NCBI GenBank assembly: GCA_913061415.1 | Contig: CAJXUD010000006.1 | Location: forward strand, 1 to 63,504 | DNA length: 63,504 nucleotides | Origin: an uncultured Oleispira sp. | GTDB taxonomy: Bacteria > Pseudomonadota > Gammaproteobacteria > Pseudomonadales > Oceanobacteraceae | Reading direction: 5' to 3' | Shown: positions 45,115 through 56,047 of the stretch, one piece after another | How the letters are laid out: every line of letters starts with the position of its first letter | Position numbering within the stretch: the stretch's first letter is position 1 | Program-made: the position numbers and the translations under genes | Notes under the pieces: generated by a model | What the model saw: only the letters and a program-made list of their open reading frames with translations | Told to the model about the DNA's origin: nothing | Database searches by the model: none

Positions 45115-45455
45115 TCTAATTCAGCTGTATAAGTTTCTTTAATTTTGATTGGGTTGATGGGGGCATCAATTGAAAAATCATACCCAGAGCTTGCATCTTC
45201 AAGGCCTTTTGCGACCTCAAATCGAATACTCACATACTCGTTAATATCATCTGTTGCGATTAGTGCGAGTGCAGGAAACTTATTAGTATCATCGTTCTTA
45301 CTTGCTGAAACCCGTGAAGGTAGGTTCATAGCATACAGTTTGTATCCAATCCCTAGATCTAGAGAATTAGGAGCTTTGCGAGTGTCGGAATTTGCAAGTG
45401 CTGAGCTAGCTACAATTAGAAATGATGTAGTACAGCAAGAAAGTAATAATTTCAA
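44925..45455 (-). pseudogene. Truncated outer-membrane beta-barrel protein
   Basis: From ATG 45455 a signal peptide (SSALANS) and barrel-like strands (LDLGIGYKLYAM, EYVSIRFEVAKGLE, AELDYSLSVAAKFSLLTNSPIRP) are convincing. After about residue 133 the sequence becomes the reverse strand of the P-loop NTPase (RPSLDKKVALLRSSS and onward), so the original C-terminal strands are missing. The two genes were joined tail to tail by a deletion or recombination near 45065. A Fur-type box lies upstream of its start. Confidence 0.68.
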
Positions 45456-45536
45456 AATAACATCCGTTGTCTTTTGGTGGAGAAGTTAAATAGATTTTGG
45501 ATTAAAGAACCAATAATACTGACTGTTTTAATATTT

Positions 45537-45555
45537 GTAAATAATAATTATTATC
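45537..45555. promoter_or_regulatory. Fur-like box upstream of the truncated barrel gene
   Basis: The stretch around AATAATAATTATTATC matches the 19-base Fur consensus at about 14 positions when read as GATAATAATTATTATTTAC on the minus strand. It lies about 85 bases upstream of the barrel start. AT-rich context makes chance matches more likely. Confidence 0.4.
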
Positions 45556-45702
45556 ATTCTTATTTCCTGGTGCGATTAAAATAGGGGGGTATATAGTCAA
45601 CCTCGTTTATTTGATAAAATGTTGATAACCAAAGGGTTTTTACTATACTTAATAAACAAACGTTGTTTTCTAGAAAGCATACTCAACCAAATTGGATATT
45701 GA

Positions 45703-47016
45703 ATGGCCATCGAATACACAGAGGTTATGATACCTGTTAGCGAATTGCAGTTAGGTATGCATGTTGTTCGATTGGACCGCCCTTGGACAGAGACAAATTT
45801 CTTGATGCAAGGATTTATCATTGAGAATCATGACGAAATTGATTCGTTAATTTCACAATGCGAATTTGTTTATATTCAAGGTAAGTCGTTCTCTCAAGGC
45901 GAACATACTCAACATTCAATTCCTCGGCCTCGTAAACAGAAAAAAGGATTTTTTTCACGTAAAGAACCTGCTCCTAATACGATTAATAGAAAACATCAGG
46001 TAATAATGAGTAGGCCACCGCAAGGTAAAAAGCGCATATCCTATATCAATAAAATACCGACTGAAAAAGCACTTCCACAAGCGAAAGCAGATTATAGCTC
46101 CGCCAAAATGACCGTTAACAGCATTATGGATGGTATTCGCATTGGTCGTATGATCGATATGAATGAAGCGCGTGTAACGGTTAATCATATTGTTGATGGT
46201 ATTTTGCAAAATAAAGATGCGCTGGCTTGGCTGACCAAGATCAAAGATAAAGATGAATATACCGCAGAGCATTCTTTGAATGTCAGTATTCTTTCAGCAA
46301 CCTTCGCCAGACATTTGGGTCATGACGAGAACGATATTAAAAAAATTGCGTTAGGTGGCTTACTGCACGATGTAGGAAAAGCGAAAATTCCGGTAGAGAT
46401 CCTCAACAAAGAAGGGCGCTTTACTGATGAAGAATTTGACATTATGAAGCAGCACACCGTTTTCGGGCGGAACCTTCTAATGACTATGCCGAAAAGAGAG
46501 CATTATGTTATTGATATAGCTCACAGTCATCATGAGCGCATGGATGGGAAGGGATACCCTAGAAAACTAGATGCAAGCAAGATCCCCTATTTCGCAAAAA
46601 TCGTTTCCATAGTCGATGCATATGATGCGATTACCAGTAGCCGCTGTTATGACAAAGGGCGAGCCTCAATGGAAGCGCTCGATATTATCTACAAATGCAA
46701 AGACACTCAATTTGACGCAGTGCTCGCATTGGAATTTATTAAATGCATAGGTATCTATCCACCAGGAGCCATTGTTGAATTAACAAATGGTGAGGTCGGT
46801 ATCGTTATTGAAACCCACGAAAATAATAAATTAAAACCAAGAATATTATTGGTTCTCGATCAAAATAAAAAATCATGCCCACAAAAAATCATTAACCTGA
46901 ACTTAAATGTAAAAGATGATACTGGTGAATACTTAAGGATTTCCAAAGAGCTAATAAATGGCTCTTATGATGTATGGCTAGAAGAATTTATAAAGCGTGG
47001 CCTACAGATCTCTTAA
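45703..47016 (+). CDS. HD-GYP cyclic-di-GMP phosphodiesterase with DUF3391 domain
   Basis: A 437-residue cytoplasmic protein. The N-terminal DUF3391-type domain (MIPVSELQLGMHVVRLDRPW) leads to a helical linker and an HD-GYP domain with EHSLNVSILSATFARHLG, the metal motif GGLLHDVGKAKIP, and HHERMDGKGYPRKL (GYP). HD-GYP proteins degrade cyclic di-GMP and so affect motility and biofilm. All main catalytic motifs are present. It is a single gene. Confidence 0.93.
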   Translation: MAIEYTEVMIPVSELQLGMHVVRLDRPWTETNFLMQGFIIENHDEIDSLISQCEFVYIQGKSFSQGEHTQHSIPRPRKQKKGFFSRKEPAPNTINRKHQVIMSRPPQGKKRISYINKIPTEKALPQAKADYSSAKMTVNSIMDGIRIGRMIDMNEARVTVNHIVDGILQNKDALAWLTKIKDKDEYTAEHSLNVSILSATFARHLGHDENDIKKIALGGLLHDVGKAKIPVEILNKEGRFTDEEFDIMKQHTVFGRNLLMTMPKREHYVIDIAHSHHERMDGKGYPRKLDASKIPYFAKIVSIVDAYDAITSSRCYDKGRASMEALDIIYKCKDTQFDAVLALEFIKCIGIYPPGAIVELTNGEVGIVIETHENNKLKPRILLVLDQNKKSCPQKIINLNLNVKDDTGEYLRISKELINGSYDVWLEEFIKRGLQIS

Positions 47017-47061
47017 TAATAAAAATAAAAAGAGAACGGTGGTCGATATCGAATATTCTAA

Positions 47062-47817
47062 CTACTGATTAATAACTCTCCACTCGTTACCATAATATTT
47101 ATCCATGATTTTAGCGAATGAACCATTCTTTTTAAGTTTTTCAATAGCTAATTTAAGTTGTGGGATTTTATCGAGGTGTTGTGATTTTTTAGAAAGTTGC
47201 AACCATTGCTCTTTTTCTCCTAATACGAGCTTATGCGTTAAATCAACACTATTAAGTGCATGAAGTTTTTTAAGTTGATAGCTAAGCACCAAAGCACTGC
47301 CTGCGATTGCATCTATACGCCCGTGATCAATCATTCTGGTGGCTTGGTCGTAAGTATTGAGTTCTATAATATTGAGACTGCTATCTTGGTCGAATTGCTC
47401 ACTTAAATTAGTGCCTCTTGTTTTACCAATTCTTATGTTCTTCAAGTCTTCGTAGCTGTTTATTTCTACTCCCTTCACAGGTATAACAACGATTTTTACC
47501 CTACGGATTTTGGCTACGTAATCTACAAATTCTGAGCTGGATTTAGATTTGAAGATGATACCGCCATCGTGCCTTCCTTTCTCGATGCTTTGCCAGATTC
47601 TAGGGTAGGGTAATATCATTTTATCGAGGCAGAGGTTACTGGCTTTTTCTATTGCCGCAAGATACTCCCAATGAACGCCAGCAGGCTGCCCACCGGTATT
47701 GTTAAAGCCTATAGGTGCATTCTCTATAACATGTAAATTAAGGCAGTCTGGGGCAGTTTTAGCCCATAGAGTGCTTGCCGTGAGTAGGAATAATGTAAAA
47801 ACCAGTCGTTTTATCAT
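47062..47817 (-). CDS. Periplasmic solute-binding protein (SBP_bac_3 type)
   Basis: A 251-residue exported protein with a signal peptide (ending LWAKTAP) and the two-lobed binding fold: APIGFNNTGGQPAGVHWEYLAAI, then IRIGKTRGTNLSEQFDQD and a C-terminal ENGSFAKIMDKYYG-like end. Such proteins bind amino acids or act as free sensors. No transporter genes adjoin, so it may be a stand-alone binding protein. Confidence 0.85.
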   Translation of the reverse strand: MIKRLVFTLFLLTASTLWAKTAPDCLNLHVIENAPIGFNNTGGQPAGVHWEYLAAIEKASNLCLDKMILPYPRIWQSIEKGRHDGGIIFKSKSSSEFVDYVAKIRRVKIVVIPVKGVEINSYEDLKNIRIGKTRGTNLSEQFDQDSSLNIIELNTYDQATRMIDHGRIDAIAGSALVLSYQLKKLHALNSVDLTHKLVLGEKEQWLQLSKKSQHLDKIPQLKLAIEKLKKNGSFAKIMDKYYGNEWRVINQ

Positions 47818-48256
47818 AATTGTATTAAGTTTTATTCACTTAATCTTTATCCAATCTGTTGTAGTTAATAAGTATTAGTTGCCTAATTAGTTACCTATCA
47901 TTATAGAAGCCTAGGGGTTAGATTGCATAAAACGACCGCAATTAGTTTCACTATTATGACATTTGTCAAAATTATTGGTGATTAGAATAGTAGGTAATTG
48001 AAGGGGAAAGATGAGAATTTTTATTTTAAGGCGAAGTGACGTAAGGCTCTAATTGTCATTTAAGTGCTTTGCGAGTGATTAAATCTAATCAGGTGCCGAG
48101 AATAGCATCTAGGTAAAATTGAACACCAAAAAATTGCTTGATTACGGTTCATTGTTGCCACCTGAAGATGGCTAAATGTTTAGAATATAGCTTAATTTAG
48201 AGTTAACCTGCCTTCTATGCAAGTATGCAGTAGAGGCAGGGTTAACTTCAAAAGGC
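47818..48256. other. Intergenic region downstream of valS
   Basis: A 439-base stretch upstream of the binding-protein gene and downstream of valS. Apart from the hairpin at 48202-48246 I see no gene or clear regulatory site. Confidence 0.6.
48202..48246 (-). terminator. Hairpin after valS
   Basis: GTTAACCTGCCT and AGGCAGGGTTAAC pair almost perfectly around a loop of about 20 bases. It lies just past the valS stop. There is no long T tract. Confidence 0.6.
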
Positions 48257-51211
48257 TTAAAGCGCCTTAATCTTCTCTATCTGATCTTTCAACTTAGTGA
48301 TATCACGAGCAAAGCCAGCAGCTTTCTCTTTTTCTTTATCAATCACAGCCGCCGGAGCTTTATCCGTAAACCCTGGGTTACCCAGCTTGTTATTCACACG
48401 CTCGATTTCTTTATCCAGCTTTTCTACCGACTTAGTCAAACGCTCAACTTCTTTATCTTTATCGATAAAGCCAGCCATTGGGATCAGAACTTCCATATCA
48501 CCAACTAACTGCGTCACTGACATTGGTTCTTCGTCGCCTTCGTTTAACCAGGTTAGGTTTTCTAACTGAGCAAGCTTCTTCAAGAAGGTTTGGTTTTCTT
48601 CAGCGCGACGGAAGTCGTCATCGCCGCCGTTCTTGAATAACAAATCAAGTGGCTTGCTTGGTGGAATGTTCTTCTCACCACGAATATTACGAACGGCTGT
48701 AATAACGTCCTGTAGCCATTTTATGTCGGCTTCTGCATCGGCATCACGGAACGCGTCTTGTGCAACTGGGTAAGGCGCTAGCATGATCGTATCGCCAGAC
48801 TTGCCTGCAAGTACTTTCACTTGCTGCCAAATTTCTTCGGTGATGAACGGCATGAATGGGTGAGCCAAACGCATGGTCGCTTCTAGTACGCGAACCAAGG
48901 TGCCTAACGTTCCACGCTTCGCTTCCTCGCTAGAGTTTTCGTCCCACAATACTGGCTTAGATAGTTCTAAGTACCAGCCACAGTATTCGTTCCAGATGAA
49001 CTCATACAAAGCGTGTGCGGCTAAATCAAAACGATACTGGTCTAGGTGGCGAGTTACTTCGGCTTCTACAAACTGTAGGCGAGAAATAATCCAGCGATCG
49101 GCTAACGATAGAATCGCTTCTTCGCCATTGGCACCACACGCTGCTTTCATTGCGTCGGTAATAACAATCTTGCTGCCGTTTTCAGCCGCAGCTTCAACAA
49201 CGTCTTCGCCTGCAACTGATAGCATTACATAACGAGAGGCGTTCCAGATTTTATTACAGAAGTTACGGTAACCTTCAAGACGCTTCATGTCCCAGCTGAT
49301 GTCGCGGCCAGTCGATGCTAATGCGGTTAGAGTGAAACGCAATGCGTCGGTACCGTGAGCAGAAATACCTTCTGGGAATTCTTTCTTAGTACGCTTGCCA
49401 ATTTTCTCAGCCAACTGAGGCTGCATCATATTGCCAGTACGTTTTTCTAATAGCTCGTCAATACCAATGCCATCGATCATGTCGATTGGGTCAAGTACGT
49501 TGCCTTTTGACTTCGACATTTTCGCGCCAGTTTCGTCACGGATCAAGCCGGTAACGTAAACGGTTTTAAACGGTACTTGTGCTTTGCCTTCGCCGTCTTT
49601 GCAGAAGTGCATGGTCATCATGATCATGCGTGCAACCCAGAAGAAGATGATGTCGAAACCGGTAACCAATACGTCAGACGGGTGGAAGTCGGCTAAACGC
49701 TTAGCCACTTCTGGGTCGTCTAGGTTTGGCCAGCCTTGGGTCGCGAACGTCCAAAGGGCTGAAGAGAACCAAGTATCTAATACGTCGTTATCTTGAGAAA
49801 GATTAACCGACGCATCTAAATTGTATTTTTCACGAACCATAGCTTCTGTTTGCGCAACGTAAACCTTACCTTGGTCATCGTACCAAGCGGGAATACGGTG
49901 GCCCCACCAAAGCTGACGAGAAATACACCAGTCTTGAATGTTGTTCATCCACGCGAAGTACATGTTCTCGTAGCTTTTTGGAACGAAGTTGATGTCGCCA
50001 TTTTCAACGGCTGCAATTGCAGGCTTCGCCATGGTTTTTGCGTCTACGTACCATTGGTCGGTCAGCATTGGCTCGATAACAACGCCACCACGGTCGCCGT
50101 AAGGAATAACCATGTCGTTTTCAACGATTTCTACCAGCAAGCCAGCGGCTTCAAAATCGGCAACGATTTCTTTACGCGCAGCGAAACGTTCTAGGCCACG
50201 GTATTTTTCTGGAATGAAGCCAGACAGTTCTTCGTTCACGGTGCCATCGAAGTTGAAGGTTTGGCCTTCTTCACGAATGTCGGCGTTGAACGTTAATACA
50301 TTGATCATTGGCAGTTCGTTGCGCTTGCCAACTTCGTAATCGTTAAAATCGTGAGCAGGGGTGATTTTCACACAACCCGTGCCTTTTTCCATATCGGCGT
50401 ATTCGTCGGCGATAATCGGAATGCGACGGCCAACTAATGGCAGCATCACGTCTTTGCCCACAAGGTGCTGGTAGCGAGCATCTTCTGGGTTAACGGCGAC
50501 ACAAGTATCACCCAACATAGTTTCTGGGCGAGTCGTTGCTACAACGATGTAGTCTTTTTCATTACCTTCACTATCGGTGTAGGTAAGGCCATCAGCAAGC
50601 GGGTAGCGTAGGTGCCACATCTTGCCTTTCACGTCTTTGTTTTCAACTTCTAGATCTGAGATCGCGGTGTGTAGCTTAGGGTCCCAGTTAACTAGGCGCT
50701 TGCCACGGTAGATAAGGTCGTCTTCGTAAAGCTTAACGAATACTTCTTCAACGGCTTTGTAGAAACCTGGGTCCATGGTGAAACGTTCTGTTTCCCAATC
50801 AACCGAGTTACCTAGGCGACGCATCTGGCTAGTAATAGTGCCGCCAGACTCTTCTTTCCATTCCCAAATCTTTTTGGTGAACTCTTCGCGGCCCAGTTCG
50901 TGACGATCTGGCTGGCCTTCTTGGGCTAGCTTACGCTCAACAACCATTTGCGTGGCGATGCCAGCGTGGTCTGTTCCCACTTGCCATAAGGCTTTTTTGC
51001 CTTGCATGCGCTTGTAGCGGGTAAGAGCATCCTGAATGGTATGCTGAAAAGCATGGCCCATGTGCAATGAACCAGTGACATTCGGTGGTGGGATCATGAT
51101 GGAATAACCTTCGCCATCTAGTCCATCTTGGTAAGGCTTAAAGTAGCCTTTTTCTTCCCACGTTTTGTACCATTCTTGTTCAAGTGCTTGAGGCTGATAT
51201 GTCTTTTCCAT
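48257..51211 (-). CDS. valS: Valyl-tRNA synthetase
   Basis: A 984-residue class I aminoacyl-tRNA synthetase that charges tRNA-Val. The HIGH motif is HMGH in [13 protein letters not shown] (around residue 50) and the KMSKS motif is in [14 protein letters not shown]. The editing domain includes the ETMLGDT region, and the C-terminal coiled-coil arm ([20 protein letters not shown]) is complete. The length is usual. Many reverse-strand frames here are shadows. Confidence 0.98.
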   Translation of the reverse strand: MEKTYQPQALEQEWYKTWEEKGYFKPYQDGLDGEGYSIMIPPPNVTGSLHMGHAFQHTIQDALTRYKRMQGKKALWQVGTDHAGIATQMVVERKLAQEGQPDRHELGREEFTKKIWEWKEESGGTITSQMRRLGNSVDWETERFTMDPGFYKAVEEVFVKLYEDDLIYRGKRLVNWDPKLHTAISDLEVENKDVKGKMWHLRYPLADGLTYTDSEGNEKDYIVVATTRPETMLGDTCVAVNPEDARYQHLVGKDVMLPLVGRRIPIIADEYADMEKGTGCVKITPAHDFNDYEVGKRNELPMINVLTFNADIREEGQTFNFDGTVNEELSGFIPEKYRGLERFAARKEIVADFEAAGLLVEIVENDMVIPYGDRGGVVIEPMLTDQWYVDAKTMAKPAIAAVENGDINFVPKSYENMYFAWMNNIQDWCISRQLWWGHRIPAWYDDQGKVYVAQTEAMVREKYNLDASVNLSQDNDVLDTWFSSALWTFATQGWPNLDDPEVAKRLADFHPSDVLVTGFDIIFFWVARMIMMTMHFCKDGEGKAQVPFKTVYVTGLIRDETGAKMSKSKGNVLDPIDMIDGIGIDELLEKRTGNMMQPQLAEKIGKRTKKEFPEGISAHGTDALRFTLTALASTGRDISWDMKRLEGYRNFCNKIWNASRYVMLSVAGEDVVEAAAENGSKIVITDAMKAACGANGEEAILSLADRWIISRLQFVEAEVTRHLDQYRFDLAAHALYEFIWNEYCGWYLELSKPVLWDENSSEEAKRGTLGTLVRVLEATMRLAHPFMPFITEEIWQQVKVLAGKSGDTIMLAPYPVAQDAFRDADAEADIKWLQDVITAVRNIRGEKNIPPSKPLDLLFKNGGDDDFRRAEENQTFLKKLAQLENLTWLNEGDEEPMSVTQLVGDMEVLIPMAGFIDKDKEVERLTKSVEKLDKEIERVNNKLGNPGFTDKAPAAVIDKEKEKAAGFARDITKLKDQIEKIKAL

Positions 51212-51439
51212 AGTCTTTCTTCGGAATGCTCTTTGGATAATTTGGAATAATGCTAAATGGCGGGAATTATAGCGGAATGAGGGCAGAATTGGCAGAGGTT
51301 GAATGATGAAAAATGTGTCTATCGCGCACAGACTAGTAACAAAATGACTTATCGTTAAGATAAGTTCTTTTCGTTGTACTTTGCCATGCCTGCTGCTGAT
51401 AATTGATCCTTAAAGTATTGATTTTGAGGAAGGCATATT

Positions 51440-51784
51440 ATGTGGCCAATTAAACAATGGAATTTTGTAATAGCGCTGCTGTGTGTGACGCAATTTACGC
51501 TGCTAGAAAAGACCTTTGCGGAAGAGCCCGCAATGAGTCGTCAGCAGCAATGCGCTGAATACGGTGTCTATCAAGACGCGAGTGAAAACTGGATCGATTG
51601 CGCGGAAGACAGCAGTTCCTCTTACAGTGAAAGTGAGTACCGTGAAAGTGAGTATCGGGAAGAGGTTTATGTCGAAGATACTTACGTAGAAGAAACGTAT
51701 ACCGAAGAGACGTACGTGGAGCCTCCATATGTTGAGGACCGCTATGTTGAAGATGTTTATGTTGAAGAGCCTTACGTAGACTAA
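51440..51784 (+). CDS. Exported protein with Tyr-Val-Glu pentapeptide repeats
   Basis: A 114-residue protein with a signal-like N-terminus (to about FAEEP) and a short Cys-containing part. The C-terminal half, from about residue 66, is a run of some ten five-residue repeats of the form x-Tyr-Val-Glu-Glu/Asp. The tail is extremely acidic and rich in tyrosine, which suggests a metal- or calcium-binding or adhesive surface polymer. No family was recognised. The acidic tail is read from an AT/GC-balanced repeat at 51635-51781. Confidence 0.75.
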   Translation: MWPIKQWNFVIALLCVTQFTLLEKTFAEEPAMSRQQQCAEYGVYQDASENWIDCAEDSSSSYSESEYRESEYREEVYVEDTYVEETYTEETYVEPPYVEDRYVEDVYVEEPYVD

Positions 51785-51821
51785 AGTCAAACTGATGATT
51801 TAAAGAAGTAATAGAAATAAC

Positions 51822-52316
51822 ATGACATTTGAAGAACTCATTAATATCGATCCCTATCGTTGGGATGCGATTTTTACGGCTATTTTCTGTGGCACAATCA
51901 TTGGCCTAGAAAGACAGTTCAGAGGCAAGCCAGTGGGTATTCGCACGTCGTCTCTTATTGTACTGGGTACTTACTTATTTTTGGCAACCGCTTTTATGTT
52001 GAAAGGGGATATTGTTGACCCTTCACGCGTAGTAGGCCAAGTCATTACCGGAATTGGCTTTCTGGGTGCTGGGGTTATGCTTGCCAAAGACGGCGCTGTG
52101 GTGGGGGTTACCTCGGCGGCAACCATCTGGGTACTGGCGGCTGTCGGTGTGATGATATCTACTGGCAATCATTTAAACGCCATTAGAATCTCGGTGCTGG
52201 TAGTCTTGATTCTTTATGGCGTGGATTTATTAGAAGCTCATACCAAATCATTCAGTAAAGGTGTGCATAATAAAGTTAAAAATCACCCTAGATTCAGAAA
52301 GTCTAGCGGCGAATAA
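51822..52316 (+). CDS. MgtC/SapB-family membrane protein
   Basis: A 164-residue protein matching the MgtC/SapB N-terminal transmembrane domain. It has IFCGTIIGLERQFRGKPVGIRTSSLIVLG, GQVITGIGFLGAGVMLAKDG and VTSAATIWVLAAVGVMIS, all family signatures, and lacks the long C-terminal ACT-like part of MgtC. These proteins affect Mg2+ or membrane-potential adaptation. It may be cotranscribed with the repeat protein 38 bases upstream. Confidence 0.93.
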   Translation: MTFEELINIDPYRWDAIFTAIFCGTIIGLERQFRGKPVGIRTSSLIVLGTYLFLATAFMLKGDIVDPSRVVGQVITGIGFLGAGVMLAKDGAVVGVTSAATIWVLAAVGVMISTGNHLNAIRISVLVVLILYGVDLLEAHTKSFSKGVHNKVKNHPRFRKSSGE

Positions 52317-52354
52317 CATCTCTTTATCGGTGTGATGTAGACATAATATAGACA

Positions 52355-52381
52355 TAATCCCCTTACTTTTTACGGGGATTA
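52355..52381 (+). terminator. Hairpin after the MgtC-like gene
   Basis: TAATCCCC and GGGGATTA form an eight-base stem about 40 bases past the stop. The T run is inside the loop rather than after it. Confidence 0.4.
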
Positions 52382-52481
52382 CGTCGCACTTTTCTTCGTA
52401 AAAAATCAATCGCCTTAAAAAAGCTCTTCTATACTTAAAGTCATATCACCATTTAATCTGAAATGGACTTTAAGGAATATC

Positions 52482-54908
52482 ATGTTTTTTAATCGATCAG
52501 CCAAAATAGCCCAAGAGAAACTTAACGCTGAGCAGGCCCAAAACTTAAAAAGACAGGTCGCAGAGCTGGAAGCAAAACTGTCGGCGCTTGATAAGTCTCA
52601 AGCCGTCATAGAATTCTCGATGGATGGAACCATTCTGGCCGCCAATGATAATTTCTTACAAACAGTCGGTTATCACTTAGATGAAATAGTAGGGCAGCAT
52701 CATCGGATCTTCATGGATAAAGAAGAAGCTCAAAGCCCTGAATATGCACACTTTTGGCAGCAGCTAAATCGGGGTGAATTTGTTTCAGCCGAATTTAAGC
52801 GTATGGCTAAAGGGAATCGAGAGATATGGATTCAAGCCAGCTATAACCCGATCTTTGATGATGATGGTAAACCCGCCAAGGTTGTGAAGTATGCGACCGA
52901 TATCACTGAACAAAAAATGCAAGCAGCGGATTTTAGAGGACAAATTGATGCCATTGGAAAGTCCCTTGCAGTCATAGAGTTTGAGCCTGATGGAACCATC
53001 ATTCATGCGAACGAGAATTTCTTAAAGGCTCTAGGGTATAGCCAAGCCGAAGTTGTAGGAAAACACCATCGTATATTTGTAGAAGCTGACTATCGCAACA
53101 GCCCAGAGTACAGCCGGTTTTGGCAAGAATTAAAGAACGGTGTGTATTCGTCTGGCGAATATAAACGGATAGCCAAGGATGGCAGTGATGTATGGATTCA
53201 AGCGAGCTACAACCCGATCTTAGACTTGAATGGACAGACCATAAAGGTTGTTAAATATGCGACTGACATCACTCAGCAAAAGTTATTGGATGCTTATTAT
53301 AAGGGGCAAATTGACGCCATAGGCAAATCTCAAGCAGTAATTGAATTTGATATTAACGGCATTATTGAGGATGCCAATGAAAACTTTTTAAGTGCGTTAG
53401 GGTATTCACTTGATGAGATCAAAGGCCAACATCACAGTTTATTTGTTGAGTCTGGTTATAAAAATAGTCCCGAATATAAGTCTTTTTGGCATGCTTTATC
53501 GAAGGGGGAATTTAAGGCGGGTGAGTTTAAGCGCTTAGGTAAGGGCGGAAAAGTAGTCTGGATTCAGGCCAGCTATAACCCAATTGTAGGGCTTAATGGA
53601 GAAGTTCTAAAAGTCGTAAAATATGCAACGGATATCACTTCACAGAAAATGTTAAACGCCAATTTTCAAGGGCAAATAGAAGCCATCGGAAAATCTCAAG
53701 CGGTGATCGAATTTAACATGGACGGTACGATTATCGGTGCCAATGAAAACTTCTTATCGGCCATGGGCTATCAGCTCGATGAAATAAAAGGTCACCATCA
53801 CAGTCTATTTATTGAAGCAGGTGTGCGAGAAACAGCCGAATATAAGCAGTTTTGGCAAAGTCTCAATAGGGGAGATTTTGATTCAGGAGAATATAAACGC
53901 ATTGGCAAAGGCGGAAAGGAAGTTTGGATTCAGGCCAGCTATAACCCGATTATGGATGCGAATGGTAAGCCCTTTAAAGTCGTAAAATATGCCACCGATG
54001 TATCGGCGCGAAAATATGCGGTCAAAGAAATTAGCCAATCATTAATGTCTTTATCGCAAGGGGACTTATCGAATCTGATTACCGTACCGCTCGAAGGAGA
54101 ATTTGATGAGCTGAAAGAGGCTATTAACTCAACGATTGAGCGCTTTTCTGACATGGTTTCTCAAATACGAACCAGCGCTAATTTTGTATCAACCTCGGCT
54201 AACGAGATTCAAACGGGCACCGCTGATTTAAGTCAGCGTACCGAAAGCCAAGCGGCGAGTCTTGAAGAAACTAGTTCAAGCGTAGAAGAGCTTACTCAAA
54301 CCGTGAATCAGAATGCCGATAACGCTAAATCAGCCGTATCACTTGCGGCAGAAGCGAATCAGAAAGCGACGGTCGGAGGAGAGGTTGTCAATCAGGCGGT
54401 TGTTGCGATGAGAGGGATTGGAGGCGCGAGTAAGAAGATTGCCGATATTATTAGTGTGATTGATGAAATCGCTTTTCAAACCAACTTATTAGCCCTCAAC
54501 GCGGCGGTAGAAGCAGCCCGAGCGGGTGAGCAAGGGCGTGGTTTTGCGGTTGTGGCTGCCGAAGTAAGAAGTCTTGCTCAGCGCAGTGCAGGTGCGGCGA
54601 AAGAAATTAAAGCTCTGATTAATGACAGTGTTACTAAGGTCGCAGAAGGTACGCGACTTGTCGATGATTCGGGTGAAACGCTGAAGGGGATTGTTAGTTC
54701 AATTGAATCAGTTCTGAGCTTGATTTCTAGTATTAGTGAAGCGAGCCAAGAGCAAGCAACGGGGATTAATCATGTTAATACCGCCGTCTCGCAAATGGAT
54801 ACCATGACCCAGCAGAATGCGGCGTTGGTAGAAGAAACCAGTGCGGTGAGTGCCTCGATGAATACCGAGGCACGTAAGCTACAAGAGCTGATGCGTTTCT
54901 TTAAATAG
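52482..54908 (+). CDS. Soluble chemotaxis transducer with four tandem PAS domains
   Basis: An 808-residue methyl-accepting-type protein without transmembrane segments. After a short coiled coil come four PAS domains of about 122 residues each (from about residues 39, 161, 283 and 405), every one containing AVIEF...DGTI..AN.NFL, a His-His in GQHHRIF/GHHHSLF and [10 protein letters not shown] short linker leads to a signalling domain with the hairpin tip [36 protein letters not shown]. It resembles BdlA and Aer-type PAS transducers, with twice the usual number of PAS units. Confidence 0.95.
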   Translation: MFFNRSAKIAQEKLNAEQAQNLKRQVAELEAKLSALDKSQAVIEFSMDGTILAANDNFLQTVGYHLDEIVGQHHRIFMDKEEAQSPEYAHFWQQLNRGEFVSAEFKRMAKGNREIWIQASYNPIFDDDGKPAKVVKYATDITEQKMQAADFRGQIDAIGKSLAVIEFEPDGTIIHANENFLKALGYSQAEVVGKHHRIFVEADYRNSPEYSRFWQELKNGVYSSGEYKRIAKDGSDVWIQASYNPILDLNGQTIKVVKYATDITQQKLLDAYYKGQIDAIGKSQAVIEFDINGIIEDANENFLSALGYSLDEIKGQHHSLFVESGYKNSPEYKSFWHALSKGEFKAGEFKRLGKGGKVVWIQASYNPIVGLNGEVLKVVKYATDITSQKMLNANFQGQIEAIGKSQAVIEFNMDGTIIGANENFLSAMGYQLDEIKGHHHSLFIEAGVRETAEYKQFWQSLNRGDFDSGEYKRIGKGGKEVWIQASYNPIMDANGKPFKVVKYATDVSARKYAVKEISQSLMSLSQGDLSNLITVPLEGEFDELKEAINSTIERFSDMVSQIRTSANFVSTSANEIQTGTADLSQRTESQAASLEETSSSVEELTQTVNQNADNAKSAVSLAAEANQKATVGGEVVNQAVVAMRGIGGASKKIADIISVIDEIAFQTNLLALNAAVEAARAGEQGRGFAVVAAEVRSLAQRSAGAAKEIKALINDSVTKVAEGTRLVDDSGETLKGIVSSIESVLSLISSISEASQEQATGINHVNTAVSQMDTMTQQNAALVEETSAVSASMNTEARKLQELMRFFK

Positions 54909-54912
54909 AGGG

Positions 54913-55458
54913 CTATTGCTGCTCTGCATCAAAATAAGCACGTAGCTTATCTTGGTGCGGTTTTACTGCTTTTTTATCCGCTTCTGAAGACTGATTCGCC
55001 AACTTCACCATAACCAATGCTGGAGCCATCATTTGTTCCATCATTACCTTTTGAGAGGCTGGAATTTCAGGATTAGCGATCATTGCTTCATACTGACTTT
55101 TAGCCGCTTCAATCTGTGATTTCTTCTGTGACATCTCCAGTGCCATCCAGGCAAAGGTTACCTGCTGGGTAGTATTCGTCCATTGTTCAACATCGGTATA
55201 ACCCAGTGCTTTGACCTTAGTATTTAGTTCATCATAAAGCCCTGCCTTCTTTAGTGCTGGGATTGATTCGTTAAAGACAACTTCTGGGTTGTTTGGCTCA
55301 CTAATGTTAGCCGTTAGCTCACTTTCGTGCTTCTCTAACCATGGCTTTAATATTGGCATAGAGGTTAACCACTGAGTTATATCCTGGCTTTTTAAATCGG
55401 CAGCCAGCGCTTGAAAAGACATCAGTGCTGTCATCGTAAAAATAAGAAGTTTTTTCAT
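54913..55458 (-). CDS. Exported helical protein of unknown function
   Basis: A 181-residue protein with a signal peptide ending QALAAD and a mature part of amphipathic helices (QWLTSMPILKPWLEKHESEL, QKKSQIEAAKSQYEAMI, KVMMEQMMAPALVMVKLA). No family was recognised. It is convergent with the chemotaxis transducer gene and ends four bases past it. Confidence 0.78.
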   Translation of the reverse strand: MKKLLIFTMTALMSFQALAADLKSQDITQWLTSMPILKPWLEKHESELTANISEPNNPEVVFNESIPALKKAGLYDELNTKVKALGYTDVEQWTNTTQQVTFAWMALEMSQKKSQIEAAKSQYEAMIANPEIPASQKVMMEQMMAPALVMVKLANQSSEADKKAVKPHQDKLRAYFDAEQQ

Positions 55459-56047
55459 AAGTGTTCCGTATTGATAGCTGAGTATGAATCGTTATTATTA
55501 ACCGTCATTTTTAGTGCTGACGGTCGCTGTGACGGTCGGATGACGTTAGTGAAATCACTTTACAGGGATATTTTTATTGAAACAAGATGGGCTTTCAAAT
55601 TCGGTATTCATGAATTAATGGCAGGTCTTGAGTCTAACTGGAGTCTAAACTACGGTTATATCAGTATATAATTGATCATGCTGGTGCGAAAATAGAGCTA
55701 TCATATTGTTACAGTTGCTGTTAGTGTTGGTGTATTGGTTTGGTGTCAAACCTTAAATTTTATCTAAGCACACTTCAAAGTCGTTAGTCATAACCCTCCT
55801 GTCGTAGTTATTAGTTACCTTCAATCGCCATACTTTTAGTCAGAATTATCTTGTTGATAATAGAGATCGTCTTAATAAAAAATTTTTAATTAAGAAATTA
55901 GATGATCAAAGATCCTGTAGATCGCTATTTTAAAGATATATTTTTGAAATACACATTACAAAGTAATGGGCGGTTCTAAAAGAGAATATTTTTATTTTAA
56001 ACTCCACAAATCAGTACGAAAACCCTATTCCTAGCCGTGAATTCATC
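55459..56047. other. Intergenic region upstream of rnr
   Basis: A 589-base AT-rich stretch between divergent genes. No convincing gene or RNA was seen; it must hold the rnr promoter. Confidence 0.6.

Noticed and set aside
49850-50194. 114-residue forward open frame opposite valS
   Set aside because: Antisense shadow of valS.
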